A stretch of 64,000 bases of DNA from Flavobacteriaceae bacterium (GCA_028284005.1 JANQSO010000002.1:186001-250000); one strand, 5' to 3'; positions 7,695 to 16,629 are shown, counted from the first letter of the stretch. A program made the numbers and translations. Notes: generated from the sequence alone by a model not told the origin.

Positions 7695-9908
7695 TTACAC
7701 TTCTACCTCTATTTCGTTTCGATGCCCTAACATTGTAAAATCCAAGTGTTTTTTTACTAAGTCTGCATTTTTCACTTTCACATAAACTTCATCTCCCAGT
7801 TGGTATATATTTTTTGAATGCTGTCCAAGTACCGCATACTCATCTTTATCGAAAATATAATGATCGTCCTTAAGGTCCTGTAGTCGAACCATACCTTCAC
7901 ATTTATTAGATAGTATTTCAACATAAACACCCCATTCCGTGACACCGGAAATAACCCCCAGGAAATTTTGGTCCTTATGGTCCTGCATGTATTTTACCTG
8001 CATATACTTAATGCTGTCTCTTTCTGCATTGGATGCAAGATTTTCCATATCGCTGGAGTGACTGCACTTATCTTCATATTTTTCTTCCTTAACCGAATTT
8101 TTACCATCCAAATATCTTTGCAATAACCGGTGTACCATCACATCAGGATAACGGCGAATAGGTGATGTAAAGTGTGTATAATAGTCAAAAGCCAGCCCAT
8201 AATGTCCAATATTATTCGTGGTGTAGACTGCTTTACTCATAGATCTTATAGCTAGTGTATCAACTAGATTCTGTTCTTTTTTCCCTTGAACGTCTTTCAA
8301 TAATTTATTTAATGAAGCTGCTGTAGAGTTACGGTCCTTTGTATTTAATTTATAACCAAAACGTTTAATTATGTTTTCCAATGCGGCAATCTTTTCATCA
8401 TCCGGCTCATCGTGAACCCGGTATACAAAGACCTTTTTATTGCTTTGCTTTCCAATGAACTCCGCTACACTTCTGTTAGCAAGAAGCATAAATTCTTCAA
8501 TTAGTTTATTTGCGTCTTTACTTTCTTTAAAATAAACCCCCTCCGGTTCATTATGTTCGTTTAATTTAAATTTCACCTCTATTTTATCAAACGAAATAGC
8601 TCCCTGCCGCATTCTGTTTTTCCGAAGAATTTTAGCTAATCTGTCCAGTTCTATAATAGCTTCTGCGATTTCTTTTTTAACTGAATATTTTTTTTCTGTA
8701 AGGGATATTTCTGAAGGGATCTCATACTCAGTAGCATCTGGATTTTCAATGATATGTTGTGCTTCTTCGTAAGCAAACCTGGCATCACTATAAGTTACTG
8801 TCCTTCCAAACCACTTCTTTAGAACCTCTGCTTTTGTATTCATTTCAAAAACTGCAGAAAAGGTATATTTTTCTTCATTAGGCCGTAATGAACATGCTCC
8901 ATTTGAAAGTATCTCCGGAAGCATGGGTACGACCCTATCCACTAAATACACAGAAGTTGCCCGTTCGTATGCTTCGTCATCCAGAACAGTACCGGGTTGT
9001 AAATAATGTGAAACATCTGCAATATGGATCCCAACTTCATAATTGCCGTTTTCAAGTTTCTTAAAGGAAAGAGCATCATCAAAATCCTTTGCGTCTTTTG
9101 GATCGATCGTGAAAGTTAATTCATCACGCATATCACGACGCTTTTTTATTTCTTCAGAATGAATTTTGGTATCCAGATTATTAGCGAATTCTTCAACTTC
9201 ATAAGGAAACTCATAAGGTAGTCCGTATTGTGCTAAAATAGAATGGATCTCTGTATTATGTTCACCAGGATTTCCAAGTGTTTTTATTACGCGTCCAAAA
9301 GGAGAATCTGCATTTTCCGGCCAGTCTTCCATAGCAACCAATACTTTTTCACCATTCTTTGCATTACCTATATTTCCTTTAGGCACAAAAATATCTGTAT
9401 ACATTTTATAGTCGCTTACATCTACAAAAGCGAAATTTTCCATAACCTGTATTGTTCCAACAAACTCTGTTCGTTTACGTTGTAATATCTTGGTAACCTC
9501 ACCTTCTGTTTTACCTCTTTTACGACGTTTAAAAACGTAAACTTCCACTATATCCCCTTGAAGTGCCTTATTTAGGTTTTTGTTTTTCACCAGGATGTCT
9601 TCTTCCAGATCATCTACGATCACATATCCCTGGCCACGACCAGCGATATCAACTCTCCCTGTATAATAATTTTGCGATGGTGTAAGTATATACCTGCCTC
9701 TTTCTATCTCCTGAATGGTCCCTTTTACTTGTAGCGCTCTAAGTTTTTTAATGATCTGGTTACGGCTGCTAGGGTCATTTACTCCTAACTTCGCTGAAAT
9801 TTGTTTGTAATTATAAGGTTTAGAATGATCCTTTCGGAGTATAGTTAAAATGCTTTTGGTAAGTCCTTCAATTTTTTGTTTTCTCTTTCTTTTTTTTCGC
9901 TGAGGCAT
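7695..9908 (-). CDS. rnr: Ribonuclease R
   Basis: A 737-residue RNase II/R family 3'-5' exoribonuclease that degrades structured RNA and takes part in RNA quality control. Order of domains: basic N-terminus (RKKRKRKQK), a winged-helix-like segment (about 10-70), cold-shock domains (about 75-220), the RNB catalytic domain from about 230 with the acidic metal-binding motif DPKDAKDFDDA near residue 269, HYGLAFDYYTHFTSPIRRYPD near the end of the RNB domain, and a C-terminal S1 domain (about 645-720, GVISGVTEWGVYVEI). The S1 plus lysine-rich start supports RNase R rather than RNase II. No overlapping neighbour. Confidence 0.95.
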   Translation of the reverse strand: MPQRKKRKRKQKIEGLTKSILTILRKDHSKPYNYKQISAKLGVNDPSSRNQIIKKLRALQVKGTIQEIERGRYILTPSQNYYTGRVDIAGRGQGYVIVDDLEEDILVKNKNLNKALQGDIVEVYVFKRRKRGKTEGEVTKILQRKRTEFVGTIQVMENFAFVDVSDYKMYTDIFVPKGNIGNAKNGEKVLVAMEDWPENADSPFGRVIKTLGNPGEHNTEIHSILAQYGLPYEFPYEVEEFANNLDTKIHSEEIKKRRDMRDELTFTIDPKDAKDFDDALSFKKLENGNYEVGIHIADVSHYLQPGTVLDDEAYERATSVYLVDRVVPMLPEILSNGACSLRPNEEKYTFSAVFEMNTKAEVLKKWFGRTVTYSDARFAYEEAQHIIENPDATEYEIPSEISLTEKKYSVKKEIAEAIIELDRLAKILRKNRMRQGAISFDKIEVKFKLNEHNEPEGVYFKESKDANKLIEEFMLLANRSVAEFIGKQSNKKVFVYRVHDEPDDEKIAALENIIKRFGYKLNTKDRNSTAASLNKLLKDVQGKKEQNLVDTLAIRSMSKAVYTTNNIGHYGLAFDYYTHFTSPIRRYPDVMVHRLLQRYLDGKNSVKEEKYEDKCSHSSDMENLASNAERDSIKYMQVKYMQDHKDQNFLGVISGVTEWGVYVEILSNKCEGMVRLQDLKDDHYIFDKDEYAVLGQHSKNIYQLGDEVYVKVKNADLVKKHLDFTMLGHRNEIEVEV

Positions 9909-9999
9909 AGTTTGTTATTAATAATTGTAAAAGTACGTTTTCTAAATCAATAGAGTTCTCTTATTCATAAAGATTTAGTATCTTGGTTAAAGCTTCAGT

Positions 10000-10245
10000 A
10001 TGAGTATGAAAAACTTTAGAACCATAGCTGTTTTTACCTTTCCCAGCGAATATGCTGTTTTACGATTACTATTGGAACAACAAGGGATAAAACATGTTTT
10101 TTTACATGAAACAATGATAGGTGTATTACCGTTTCATTCCAACGCATTCGGAGGTATACGACTGCAGGTACACGAAAACGATATAGAAGCAGCTCAAAAG
10201 ATCATCAAAGAGTTAGATGACTCTTCAAATTTAAAGATCGTATAA
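10000..10245 (+). CDS. DUF2007 small protein (putative signal-transducing protein)
   Basis: An 81-residue protein matching the DUF2007 family: a beta-alpha-beta fold with VFTFPSEYAVLRLLLEQQGI at the start (the family's two-strand and helix opening), central HETMIGVLPFHSNAFGGIRLQVHENDIEAAQKII, and a short tail. Function of the family is unproven; the name as signal-transducing protein is only a database label. An internal ATG three codons on (MKNF) is an equally good start. It is divergent from rnr and followed by an AT-rich gene-free stretch. Confidence 0.8.
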   Translation: MSMKNFRTIAVFTFPSEYAVLRLLLEQQGIKHVFLHETMIGVLPFHSNAFGGIRLQVHENDIEAAQKIIKELDDSSNLKIV

Positions 10246-10710
10246 TTTTATTATCAACATATATTTACATATACATCTTTTCTTTTAAAATTTAATTAAA
10301 TAAAATAGTGATAATGATAGTCTGTTAATATGTAGCATAACTTTTTGACTATCTTCATGGAATTAAAGTTATGGTTATTTCTTTATAGATTATCAACAAG
10401 TTTTAAAATGCAAAATTCTTTTAAAAACAGGAGTTTAATCTACATAATTAACAGCTGTCGAAAACCAATATTCACAGTGTATTTTTAGTAACTTTTTTTA
10501 AAAAAGGTGTTTAGAACGAAAAAAAAATTGCTAATAAAGTTTAGATAAATAGTATTTAAAAAAGTTGCATACTATTTTAAGATGTCACTATGATAAAATA
10601 TAATAAATTAAGCAACTTTTTTTCTTTAGAATATATTCACAAATATAAACAGTGTTGTTAACTTTATAATTACATAAATATTAATAAATAGTAAACTCAC
10701 ACATTTACAA
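10246..10710. other. Gene-free AT-rich stretch with DnaA-box-like words
   Basis: About 465 bases with no credible gene. It is very AT-rich and holds TTATCAACA twice (10251-10259, 10390-10398), one mismatch from the DnaA box TTATCCACA, plus weaker ATATTCACA words at 10468-10476 and 10633-10641. Near its end is the rpiB promoter. It could be an origin-like or long regulatory region, or simply spacer; the sequence does not decide. Confidence 0.3.
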
Positions 10711-10718
10711 TATCTTTG
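10711..10718 (+). promoter_or_regulatory. -7 element for rpiB
   Basis: TATCTTTG, full match to TAnnTTTG, 15 bases before the ATG at 10734. Its TTG is in frame with rpiB and would be mistaken for a start codon. Confidence 0.55.
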
Positions 10719-10733
10719 AAAAAACAACGAACT

Positions 10734-11165
10734 ATGAAAATAGCTATAGGAAACGACCACGCCGGCACACAATACAAAAATACTATTGTTGATTACCTGA
10801 AAAATGAAGGTTATGAAGTCACTAACTATGGGACAAATACTAATGATAGTGTTGATTATCCGGATTTTATTCATCCGGTTGCAAATGATGTTGAAAACAA
10901 TACAGTAGATTTTGGAATTATTATCTGTGGAAGTGGGAATGGAGCAAATATGACTGCTAATAAATACCAAAAAGTAAGATCTGCTTTGTGCTGGACCAAA
11001 GAAATTACAGCCTTAGCGCGGGAACATAACAATGCAAATGTTTTAAGTATTCCTGCTCGATTTACAAGTGAACCACAAGCCCTTGAAATGGTAAAGACAT
11101 TCTTAAATACTTCTTTTGAAGGAGGCCGTCATCAAAGACGTGTCGAAAAAATAGCTTGCTCTTAA
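10734..11165 (+). CDS. rpiB: Ribose-5-phosphate isomerase B
   Basis: A 143-residue RpiB/LacAB-family isomerase interconverting ribose 5-phosphate and ribulose 5-phosphate in the pentose phosphate pathway. It begins MKIAIGNDHAGTQYK, the canonical opening, and holds the active-site segment IIICGSGNGANMTANKY (Cys in CGSGNG) and RSALCW. The start is placed at the ATG 10734: the upstream in-frame TTG at 10716 lies inside the promoter. It leads a tight rightward run with the CDF transporter (10-base gap) and the acetyltransferase. Confidence 0.94.
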   Translation: MKIAIGNDHAGTQYKNTIVDYLKNEGYEVTNYGTNTNDSVDYPDFIHPVANDVENNTVDFGIIICGSGNGANMTANKYQKVRSALCWTKEITALAREHNNANVLSIPARFTSEPQALEMVKTFLNTSFEGGRHQRRVEKIACS

Positions 11166-11175
11166 TATTATAAAA

Positions 11176-12084
11176 ATGGGCCACTCTCACCACCACCATT
11201 CACATAATGATGTAAAGGGGAGAAATCTGCTCATTTCTATTGTTCTTAACATTCTCATCACTATTTCACAGGTAATAGGAGGCTTAATTTCCGGAAGCTT
11301 ATCACTATTAAGTGATGCACTACATAATTTTAGTGATGTATTGTCTTTGATCATAAGTTATATTGCTGATAGATTTTCTAAGAAAAAAGCCTCACCCTCT
11401 AAAACTTTTGGATATAAACGTGCCGAAATTATTGCTGCGTTTGTTAATGCATCTACACTTTTAATTGTGGCAGTATATCTCGTTTACGAAGCGATATTAC
11501 GTTTTTTTAACCCGCAGGAAATTGAAAGTAAATTGGTAATATGGCTGGCTCTTGTTGGAATTTTAGCAAATGGTTTTAGCGTTCTATTGCTTCGGAAGAA
11601 TGCAAAGGAGAATATGAATATGCGCTCTGCATACCTACATTTATTTACAGATATGTCCGCATCGGTGGCAGTGTTAATTGGCGGACTGCTAATGAAGTAT
11701 TTTGGGTGGTTTTGGGTAGATAGCGTTCTAACGGTATTGATCGCGATCTATTTATTGTTTATGGGATATGCGCTTTTAAAAAGTTCTTTTAATGTTTTAA
11801 TGCTTTTCACACCGGAAGATGTAAACCTGGAAAGCATTAGTGATGCAATTACAGAGTTTTCAGAAATAAAAAATGTACATCATATGCATGTATGGCAGCT
11901 TAACGAAAAAGAAATACACCTAGAGGCACATATAGAATTTTATGAAGACATATCCTTATCACAATTTGATGAAATTTCCGATAGAATAGAAGAATTACTA
12001 TATCATGATTTTGAGATCAATCATGTGAATCTACAACCGGAGTTTCAAAAGGATGACCCTAAAGACATTATAATTCAGGATTAG
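11176..12084 (+). CDS. CDF-family cation (zinc) exporter
   Basis: A 302-residue cation diffusion facilitator that exports Zn2+ or a similar divalent metal from the cytoplasm in exchange for protons. It starts with a His-rich segment (GHSHHHHSHND). Six membrane spans are visible between about residues 16 and 205. The metal site is in the two HxxxD motifs: H50/D54 in helix 2 and H155/D159 in helix 5, the pattern of Zn-transporting CDFs. A cytoplasmic C-terminal domain (about 210-302) contains HHMHVWQLNEKEIHLEAH, typical of CzcD-like proteins. It is co-directional with rpiB and abuts the next gene with no gap. Confidence 0.92.
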   Translation: MGHSHHHHSHNDVKGRNLLISIVLNILITISQVIGGLISGSLSLLSDALHNFSDVLSLIISYIADRFSKKKASPSKTFGYKRAEIIAAFVNASTLLIVAVYLVYEAILRFFNPQEIESKLVIWLALVGILANGFSVLLLRKNAKENMNMRSAYLHLFTDMSASVAVLIGGLLMKYFGWFWVDSVLTVLIAIYLLFMGYALLKSSFNVLMLFTPEDVNLESISDAITEFSEIKNVHHMHVWQLNEKEIHLEAHIEFYEDISLSQFDEISDRIEELLYHDFEINHVNLQPEFQKDDPKDIIIQD

Positions 12085-12525
12085 ATGGAGATTATTGTAA
12101 AAACTTTTGATGAACTTACCATTCATGAATTGCATGACCTATTGCAATTACGAGTTGAAGTCTTTGTGGTAGAGCAGGATTGCGTATATCAGGATATTGA
12201 TGGAAAAGATAAAAAAGCGCTTCATATTATAGGTAAAAAGCAAGGAAAGGTCGTAGCTTACACACGTTGCTTTGGACCCGGAATCTATTTCGAAGAAGCT
12301 GCGATTGGAAGAGTTGTTGTTGAAGAAGGACAACGTAAATACGGATATGGACATGATATTATGAAAGCGTCAAAAGAGGCTTTAAACAAAAAGTTTAATA
12401 CAAATATCATTAAACTTTCTGCTCAAACCCATCTCGTTAAATTTTATAGATCACATGGATTTAAAACCATTGGGAATGAATACCTTGAAGACGGTATTCC
12501 ACATATTGCCATGATCACAGCTTAA
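12085..12525 (+). CDS. ElaA-like GNAT acetyltransferase
   Basis: A 146-residue N-acetyltransferase of the ElaA subgroup. The opening ELHDLLQLRVEVFVVEQDCVYQDIDGKDKKALH is characteristic of ElaA, and IGRVVVEEGQRKYGYGHDIM is the acetyl-CoA binding A motif (R/Q-x-x-G-x-G/A, here QRKYGYG). The C-terminal KLSAQTHLVKFYRSHGF is also conserved. The acceptor substrate is unknown. The start codon follows the CDF stop directly. Its 3' end overlaps the convergent gene at 12515 by 11 bases. Confidence 0.9.
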   Translation: MEIIVKTFDELTIHELHDLLQLRVEVFVVEQDCVYQDIDGKDKKALHIIGKKQGKVVAYTRCFGPGIYFEEAAIGRVVVEEGQRKYGYGHDIMKASKEALNKKFNTNIIKLSAQTHLVKFYRSHGFKTIGNEYLEDGIPHIAMITA

Positions 12526-12886
12526 TAGGATCCTTTTTAAGATTAAGGTCGTCCAACATGTCCTGTGTAAACTTATAATGCCCTCGGCGTGTAATAATCC
12601 TAAACCGTTCGTTACGCATACGTGTTAACACATCCAGAAACCGCCATTTTGATTTAAGTAAAGTAGGCGTTTGAGATTTTAAACTTACTTCAAAATAATG
12701 TTTGATCCCAGCTCTTTCAGCAACAATATCTGGAGTTATAGTTATATCACTACCTTTTTTATGGTATGATTTAGGAGTTTCATAACCATCGATATCGGCG
12801 CGGATATTTTCAAATCCCTTTTTTTCTAAATAGATGACAGATTCTTTTATTAGGTCTCTACTTTCCTCTTTGTCTATTTGTATCAT
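12515..12886 (-). CDS. Unknown small protein, possible degenerate PD-(D/E)XK fold
   Basis: A 123-residue protein I cannot assign. Its layout resembles a restriction-endonuclease-like core: an N-terminal helix (about 5-24), then TPDIVAERAG with D53 after a proline, then a strand YFEVSLK with E66, S68 and K70, and a helix plus strand RFRIITRRGHYKFT. In PD-(D/E)XK proteins the lysine is two residues after the acid; here that position is serine, so catalysis would need K70 or is lost. I start it at the ATG 12886; an upstream TTG at 12892 lies within a TATATTTG word that resembles a promoter. Convergent with the acetyltransferase, 11-base overlap. Confidence 0.6.
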   Translation of the reverse strand: MIQIDKEESRDLIKESVIYLEKKGFENIRADIDGYETPKSYHKKGSDITITPDIVAERAGIKHYFEVSLKSQTPTLLKSKWRFLDVLTRMRNERFRIITRRGHYKFTQDMLDDLNLKKDPIKL

Positions 12887-12934
12887 AATCAAATATAATA
12901 CAAAAAATATAGGAAAATCTGTGTTAATGGCGCG

Positions 12935-13756
12935 TTAAGTCTTTTTTGACCGAACCTGTTTATTAAAAGGAATTCCTAATTGTACCAGAATATCTTCATC
13001 ATTGGTTTGGTCTGAGATATCCAGCCCATACTGTATTTTAGACGTGTCTTCATAGACAAAAGTTCTAAAAATACGATCCCAGACAGACAACATATTTCCG
13101 TAGTTACTATCAGTCCATGGCAAACGGTAATGATGATGAAACTTATGCATATTTGGAGTTACAATTACATAACTCAAGCCTTTATCAAGCCACAAAGGCA
13201 TAGCTATGTTTGCATGGGTAAAGTAAGTGAAAAGAACACTTAATATTCGGTATAAGAAGTAGAAAGAAATAGGCATTCCTGTAATGATCACAGCGATTAG
13301 AGCAAATGTTTCTCTAATAATAAAATCAAAAGGATGATGCCGTGTCCCTGTGGTCACATCAACATTCTTATCGCTATGATGTACTATATGTAAGCGCCAC
13401 ATCCATTTTATCTTATGTAACAAATAGTGTACTCCGTATTGTGCGATTAGATCCAGAATTATAATGGAAAGCAGCAATTCCACCCAAACGGGTGCTTCAA
13501 ATAAATGCAGTATACCAAATTGATTGTCGCTCAACCACAAAAATACACCGGCGGTTGTAATACCAAATACAACATTAATAATTAGCACAAAGAACAGTAA
13601 TACTAAATTTATCTTGGCGTGTTTCCATTTTTTGTATTTCAGAACAACCAGGCTGTAATTGCCTTCCAGAACCCAAAAAATAGCAAGGCAGAAAAAGACC
13701 CATCCGGCTTTCATCCAGATTGGCATGGTTTCAAAGAAGTTTAAAAAAGCCTCCAC
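12935..13756 (-). CDS. Sterol desaturase / fatty acid hydroxylase family protein
   Basis: A 273-residue multi-span membrane enzyme of the family that uses a di-iron centre to oxidise lipids (C4/C5 sterol oxidases, fatty acid and carotenoid hydroxylases). Histidine clusters: H110-H114 (GVHYLLHK), H123-H127 (HIVHH) with HHPFD at 140-144, and HKFHHHYR at about 204-211, followed by NYGNMLSVWDRIFRTF, the characteristic tail. At least four hydrophobic spans precede and separate them. The substrate is unknown; in flavobacteria such enzymes may act on hopanoids, ornithine or other lipids. It lies two bases after the S41 peptidase gene in the same direction. Confidence 0.85.
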   Translation of the reverse strand: MEAFLNFFETMPIWMKAGWVFFCLAIFWVLEGNYSLVVLKYKKWKHAKINLVLLFFVLIINVVFGITTAGVFLWLSDNQFGILHLFEAPVWVELLLSIIILDLIAQYGVHYLLHKIKWMWRLHIVHHSDKNVDVTTGTRHHPFDFIIRETFALIAVIITGMPISFYFLYRILSVLFTYFTHANIAMPLWLDKGLSYVIVTPNMHKFHHHYRLPWTDSNYGNMLSVWDRIFRTFVYEDTSKIQYGLDISDQTNDEDILVQLGIPFNKQVRSKKT

Positions 13757-13758
13757 TA

Positions 13759-15381
13759 TTATTTAAGGATTCGCCTGTATCGATTTTCATCATTCAATAC
13801 CGAAACGGCTTCCAAAATTTCCGGATTGTTAAGGATTTGATAGTTGTAGAGTCCTTCGCGATAAAAATAACGCTTTAAGATCTCATCACTAAGCAACGAC
13901 TTTATTTCGGCTTTTTTTGCGACAACCGCCTTATCTTTTGCAATATCGATCGCAGCCATTAATTGATTATAACTGGAGTTAATTTCTAGTTGAAGATCGT
14001 CGTCTTTTGCCCGCCGCAAAGCTTCTGTAAATTCCTTTTCGGTCTCGGTCTCGTAAGTAAAGTTGTTTTTCTTCAGAAATTGTATAAAATCCTGGAAATC
14101 GGCATCAGTAAAACTAAAATTCTTCCAATCGTTCATTTTATGGCTATAGTAATACTGCGTTGCATAATCAAAAATTACATTGTCTTTCAGTAAAGCTGTA
14201 GTAATAGGGCTAAATGCAGCAGTTTCTAATTCTATATCGGGTAAAATTCCTCCGCCATCATAAACCGTTCTTCCTCCTTTGGTTTTAAATTTGTTGTACT
14301 CCTTAGAGTCTACCCGAACAGGATCTCCGTTCTCATCACGATTCCAATAATCCAACGCCTGTATGCATCGTCCGCTAGGTGTATAGTACCGTGAGATGGT
14401 TACTTTTAATTGAGTTCCGTAAGTTAGCTTTTTAGGACGTTGAACCAACCCCTTTCCAAAACTACGAGCCCCTACAATTACAGCGCGATCCAGGTCCTGC
14501 AATCCGCCAGACACAATTTCACTTGCCGAAGCACTTCTTCCATTGACCAAAACCACTAAAGGAATTTCAGTATCGATAGGGTCCTTGGTTGTTTTATAGG
14601 TCTTGTTGTATTTCTCAATAACCGATTTTGTAGTTGTTATTACCTCTCCTTTTGGAACAAAAAGGTTGACAATACCAATAGCTTCGTTTAACAAACCACC
14701 CGGATTGCCCCGAAGGTCCAAAATAATTTTTTTAGCTCCTTGCGACTTTAAGTCTTCAAGAGCCGCTTTGGTTTCAACAGTTGTTTTACGGTTAAACTTT
14801 GACAATACAATGTAACCAATATCATTGTTGATCAATTTGTAGAATGGTACCGCATGTACATCTACAGAAGAACGTGTTAGGGTGGTTGTATTTCTTTTCC
14901 CCTGGCGAACATAGGTTACTTCAACTTCAGATCCCGGAGCGCCTTTTAGTAATTCACCTGCATCATCTTCAAAGTCAGCAATTCGCACAGAGCCTATCTT
15001 AATAATTTCATCTCCTGCCTTTAATCCTGCTTTATCTGCCGGATAATCCTTATAAGGTTCAACAATTACAATTTTATCTTTTTCGGACCTGGCAGAAGCA
15101 CCAATTCCGGTATAGATTCCCGAGTTATTGATACGAGCATCTTCCACTGCCTGTTCATTCCAATACATGGTATACGGGTCCAGGTCTTCAAGCATCCCTT
15201 TTATTGCCTTATCCATTAAAGCTGCAGGAGTAACCTCGTCTACATAGTTCATATTTAGTTCCTTAAATAGGGTAGTAAAGATTTCTATTTGTTTGGCGAT
15301 TTCAAAGAAATCGCTTTTAAAACTTGCCGTAGAGACCAATATCCCAATAGCAAGAACAGGTATAATAATTTTCTTTTTCAT
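13759..15381 (-). CDS. C-terminal processing peptidase (S41, CtpA/Prc family)
   Basis: A 540-residue periplasmic serine protease that cleaves C-terminal ends of envelope proteins. Signal or anchor segment at residues 4-21. A PDZ domain spans about 85-170 (IGASARSE through VTYVRQGKR, with KAGLKAGDEII). The catalytic domain contains LDLRGNPGGLL at 221-231, the Ser-containing GRSASASE at 281-288 and K310 in SFGKGLVQ, the Ser-Lys dyad arrangement of tail-specific proteases. A long C-terminal helical extension (about 400-540) is typical of Bacteroidetes members. It overlaps the DUF4349 gene by four bases, so the two are probably translationally coupled. Confidence 0.93.
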   Translation of the reverse strand: MKKKIIIPVLAIGILVSTASFKSDFFEIAKQIEIFTTLFKELNMNYVDEVTPAALMDKAIKGMLEDLDPYTMYWNEQAVEDARINNSGIYTGIGASARSEKDKIVIVEPYKDYPADKAGLKAGDEIIKIGSVRIADFEDDAGELLKGAPGSEVEVTYVRQGKRNTTTLTRSSVDVHAVPFYKLINNDIGYIVLSKFNRKTTVETKAALEDLKSQGAKKIILDLRGNPGGLLNEAIGIVNLFVPKGEVITTTKSVIEKYNKTYKTTKDPIDTEIPLVVLVNGRSASASEIVSGGLQDLDRAVIVGARSFGKGLVQRPKKLTYGTQLKVTISRYYTPSGRCIQALDYWNRDENGDPVRVDSKEYNKFKTKGGRTVYDGGGILPDIELETAAFSPITTALLKDNVIFDYATQYYYSHKMNDWKNFSFTDADFQDFIQFLKKNNFTYETETEKEFTEALRRAKDDDLQLEINSSYNQLMAAIDIAKDKAVVAKKAEIKSLLSDEILKRYFYREGLYNYQILNNPEILEAVSVLNDENRYRRILK

Positions 15382-16196
15382 AATTTTTTATTTCTTCTTT
15401 TTTTCAACAACCTACGAATTACAATGATAGCAACAATTGCTATTAAGAACAGTGGCCACAGGTAAAGTAACCCCAGGAAAAAAATTGAGATCCCATCCCA
15501 TCCTCCTTTTAGAGAATTAAGCATTTTTTGGCCATAAGATTGCGTAATTCCGGTTTCTGAAGTAAGTTTATAAAACTCTATGTTCACAGTGCTCATAGAG
15601 ACACGATTCTGCAGATATTGCAAACGCCCCTGCTTTGCTTCAATTTCTTCACGGATATTGGACAGTTCCCGTTCAATTTCCAGCATTTCTTTTACATTTT
15701 TAGCCTGGCTTAATAGTTCAAGATATCGTTTTTCCAATTCCCGTTTTGCCTTTAAACGAGCTTCCAGGTCTACAAATTCTTCGGTAACATCCTGACGGGA
15801 AATATCACGTTGGTCGAAGTAATCCACTCCTTCGGAGATAGCATCGATGAATTTTTGAAAATTTTCTGAAGGCACACGGACGGTCATATTTCTAAAAATA
15901 CGATTGTAACCTTTTCCGCTGTTGTCATTTTGAATGATCCCTTTGTATTCTTGGGCGAGCTGAAGGATTTTTTGATGGGTTTCATCCGGTTTTTGTGTTT
16001 CAAAAGCCAAACGGGCCGTTTTAATTATTTTTTGTTCGGGCGCTTCGGTTTTTTCAGCAACGATCGTTTCCTCTATATAATCGGCTTCGGGTTCAAAATT
16101 TCCCATTTTACTTTCGGCGACTTCAAAATTCCCTGTATCACCCGATTGTCCACAAGCTAAAAAAAATAAAAACAACAGTGCGCTAACAAATTTCAT
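15378..16196 (-). CDS. DUF4349 lipoprotein
   Basis: A 272-residue predicted lipoprotein: lipobox LACG, with Cys15 after a hydrophobic leader. The DUF4349 domain covers about 58-215, with IKTARLAFET, VRVPSENFQKFIDAI and EEFVDLEARLKAKRELEKRYLELL; the charged stretch 140-200 is a long coiled coil. A C-terminal membrane span (about 238-262) and a basic tail follow. Function is unknown; the domain resembles membrane-bound envelope proteins of Firmicutes and Bacteroidetes. It overlaps rnpA by 14 bases and the S41 peptidase by 4, so all three are one transcript. Confidence 0.88.
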   Translation of the reverse strand: MKFVSALLFLFFLACGQSGDTGNFEVAESKMGNFEPEADYIEETIVAEKTEAPEQKIIKTARLAFETQKPDETHQKILQLAQEYKGIIQNDNSGKGYNRIFRNMTVRVPSENFQKFIDAISEGVDYFDQRDISRQDVTEEFVDLEARLKAKRELEKRYLELLSQAKNVKEMLEIERELSNIREEIEAKQGRLQYLQNRVSMSTVNIEFYKLTSETGITQSYGQKMLNSLKGGWDGISIFFLGLLYLWPLFLIAIVAIIVIRRLLKKRRNKKL

Positions 16197-16548
16197 CCCG
16201 TATACTTTTAAACAGTGCTTTCATAGAGCTTTCTAATAAATCATACTGCGGTTCATCTTTACTAATATATAAAAATAACAACGCAAAACTTGGGCCGTTA
16301 TTAGCTGTTAACATTTGTTTATGAAGCCTATATGATTCCCGAAGCTGTCTTTTAATACGATTACGGGTTACAGCCTGCTTAAAACTTCGCTTAGGAACGG
16401 CAAATGCGGCTTTAGAAACTTCACTGTTATCAATAGGAAGATAAAATACCTTTACCGGGAATTTTGATATTGATTTCCCCTCCAGAAACAGGGCTTCGAT
16501 AGTTTTTTTGCTTTTAAGCTTCTCTTGTTTTGGAAAACGAAGACTCAT
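16183..16548 (-). CDS. rnpA: Ribonuclease P protein component
   Basis: The small basic protein subunit of RNase P, which matures tRNA 5' ends. Beginning MSLRFPKQEKLKSKKTIEALF, it has the family signature KRSFKQAVTRNRIKRQLRESYR (the RNR motif) and is 121 residues from the ATG at 16548. An upstream TTG at 16566 would add six aromatic-rich residues that do not belong to the family, so ATG is preferred. The usual partner rpmH is not adjacent; the upstream gene is an M1 peptidase separated by a strong palindrome. Downstream it overlaps the DUF4349 gene. Confidence 0.93.
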   Translation of the reverse strand: MSLRFPKQEKLKSKKTIEALFLEGKSISKFPVKVFYLPIDNSEVSKAAFAVPKRSFKQAVTRNRIKRQLRESYRLHKQMLTANNGPSFALLFLYISKDEPQYDLLESSMKALFKSIRDEIC

Positions 16549-16574
16549 AAGGTAAAAGTACAACAATACTTCAT

Positions 16575-16608
16575 AAGAAAGCCCGCTTTAATTAAAGCGG
16601 GCTTTCTT
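16575..16608. terminator. Strong palindromic hairpin between M1 peptidase and rnpA
   Basis: A perfect 34-base palindrome: 16-base arms (16575-16590, 16593-16608) centred on AT, with the core GCCCGC/GCGGGC. It lies between the M1 stop and the rnpA start and should separate their transcripts. The T tract is short on the minus strand (TTCTTATG), so it may be a partial terminator. Confidence 0.65.
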
Positions 16609-16629
16609 TATAAAAATTAGTCCGGATTA

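Noticed and set aside
10716..10733. TTG start codon six codons before rpiB
   Set aside because: It lies inside the TATCTTTG promoter element, and the ATG at 10734 begins the canonical RpiB sequence.
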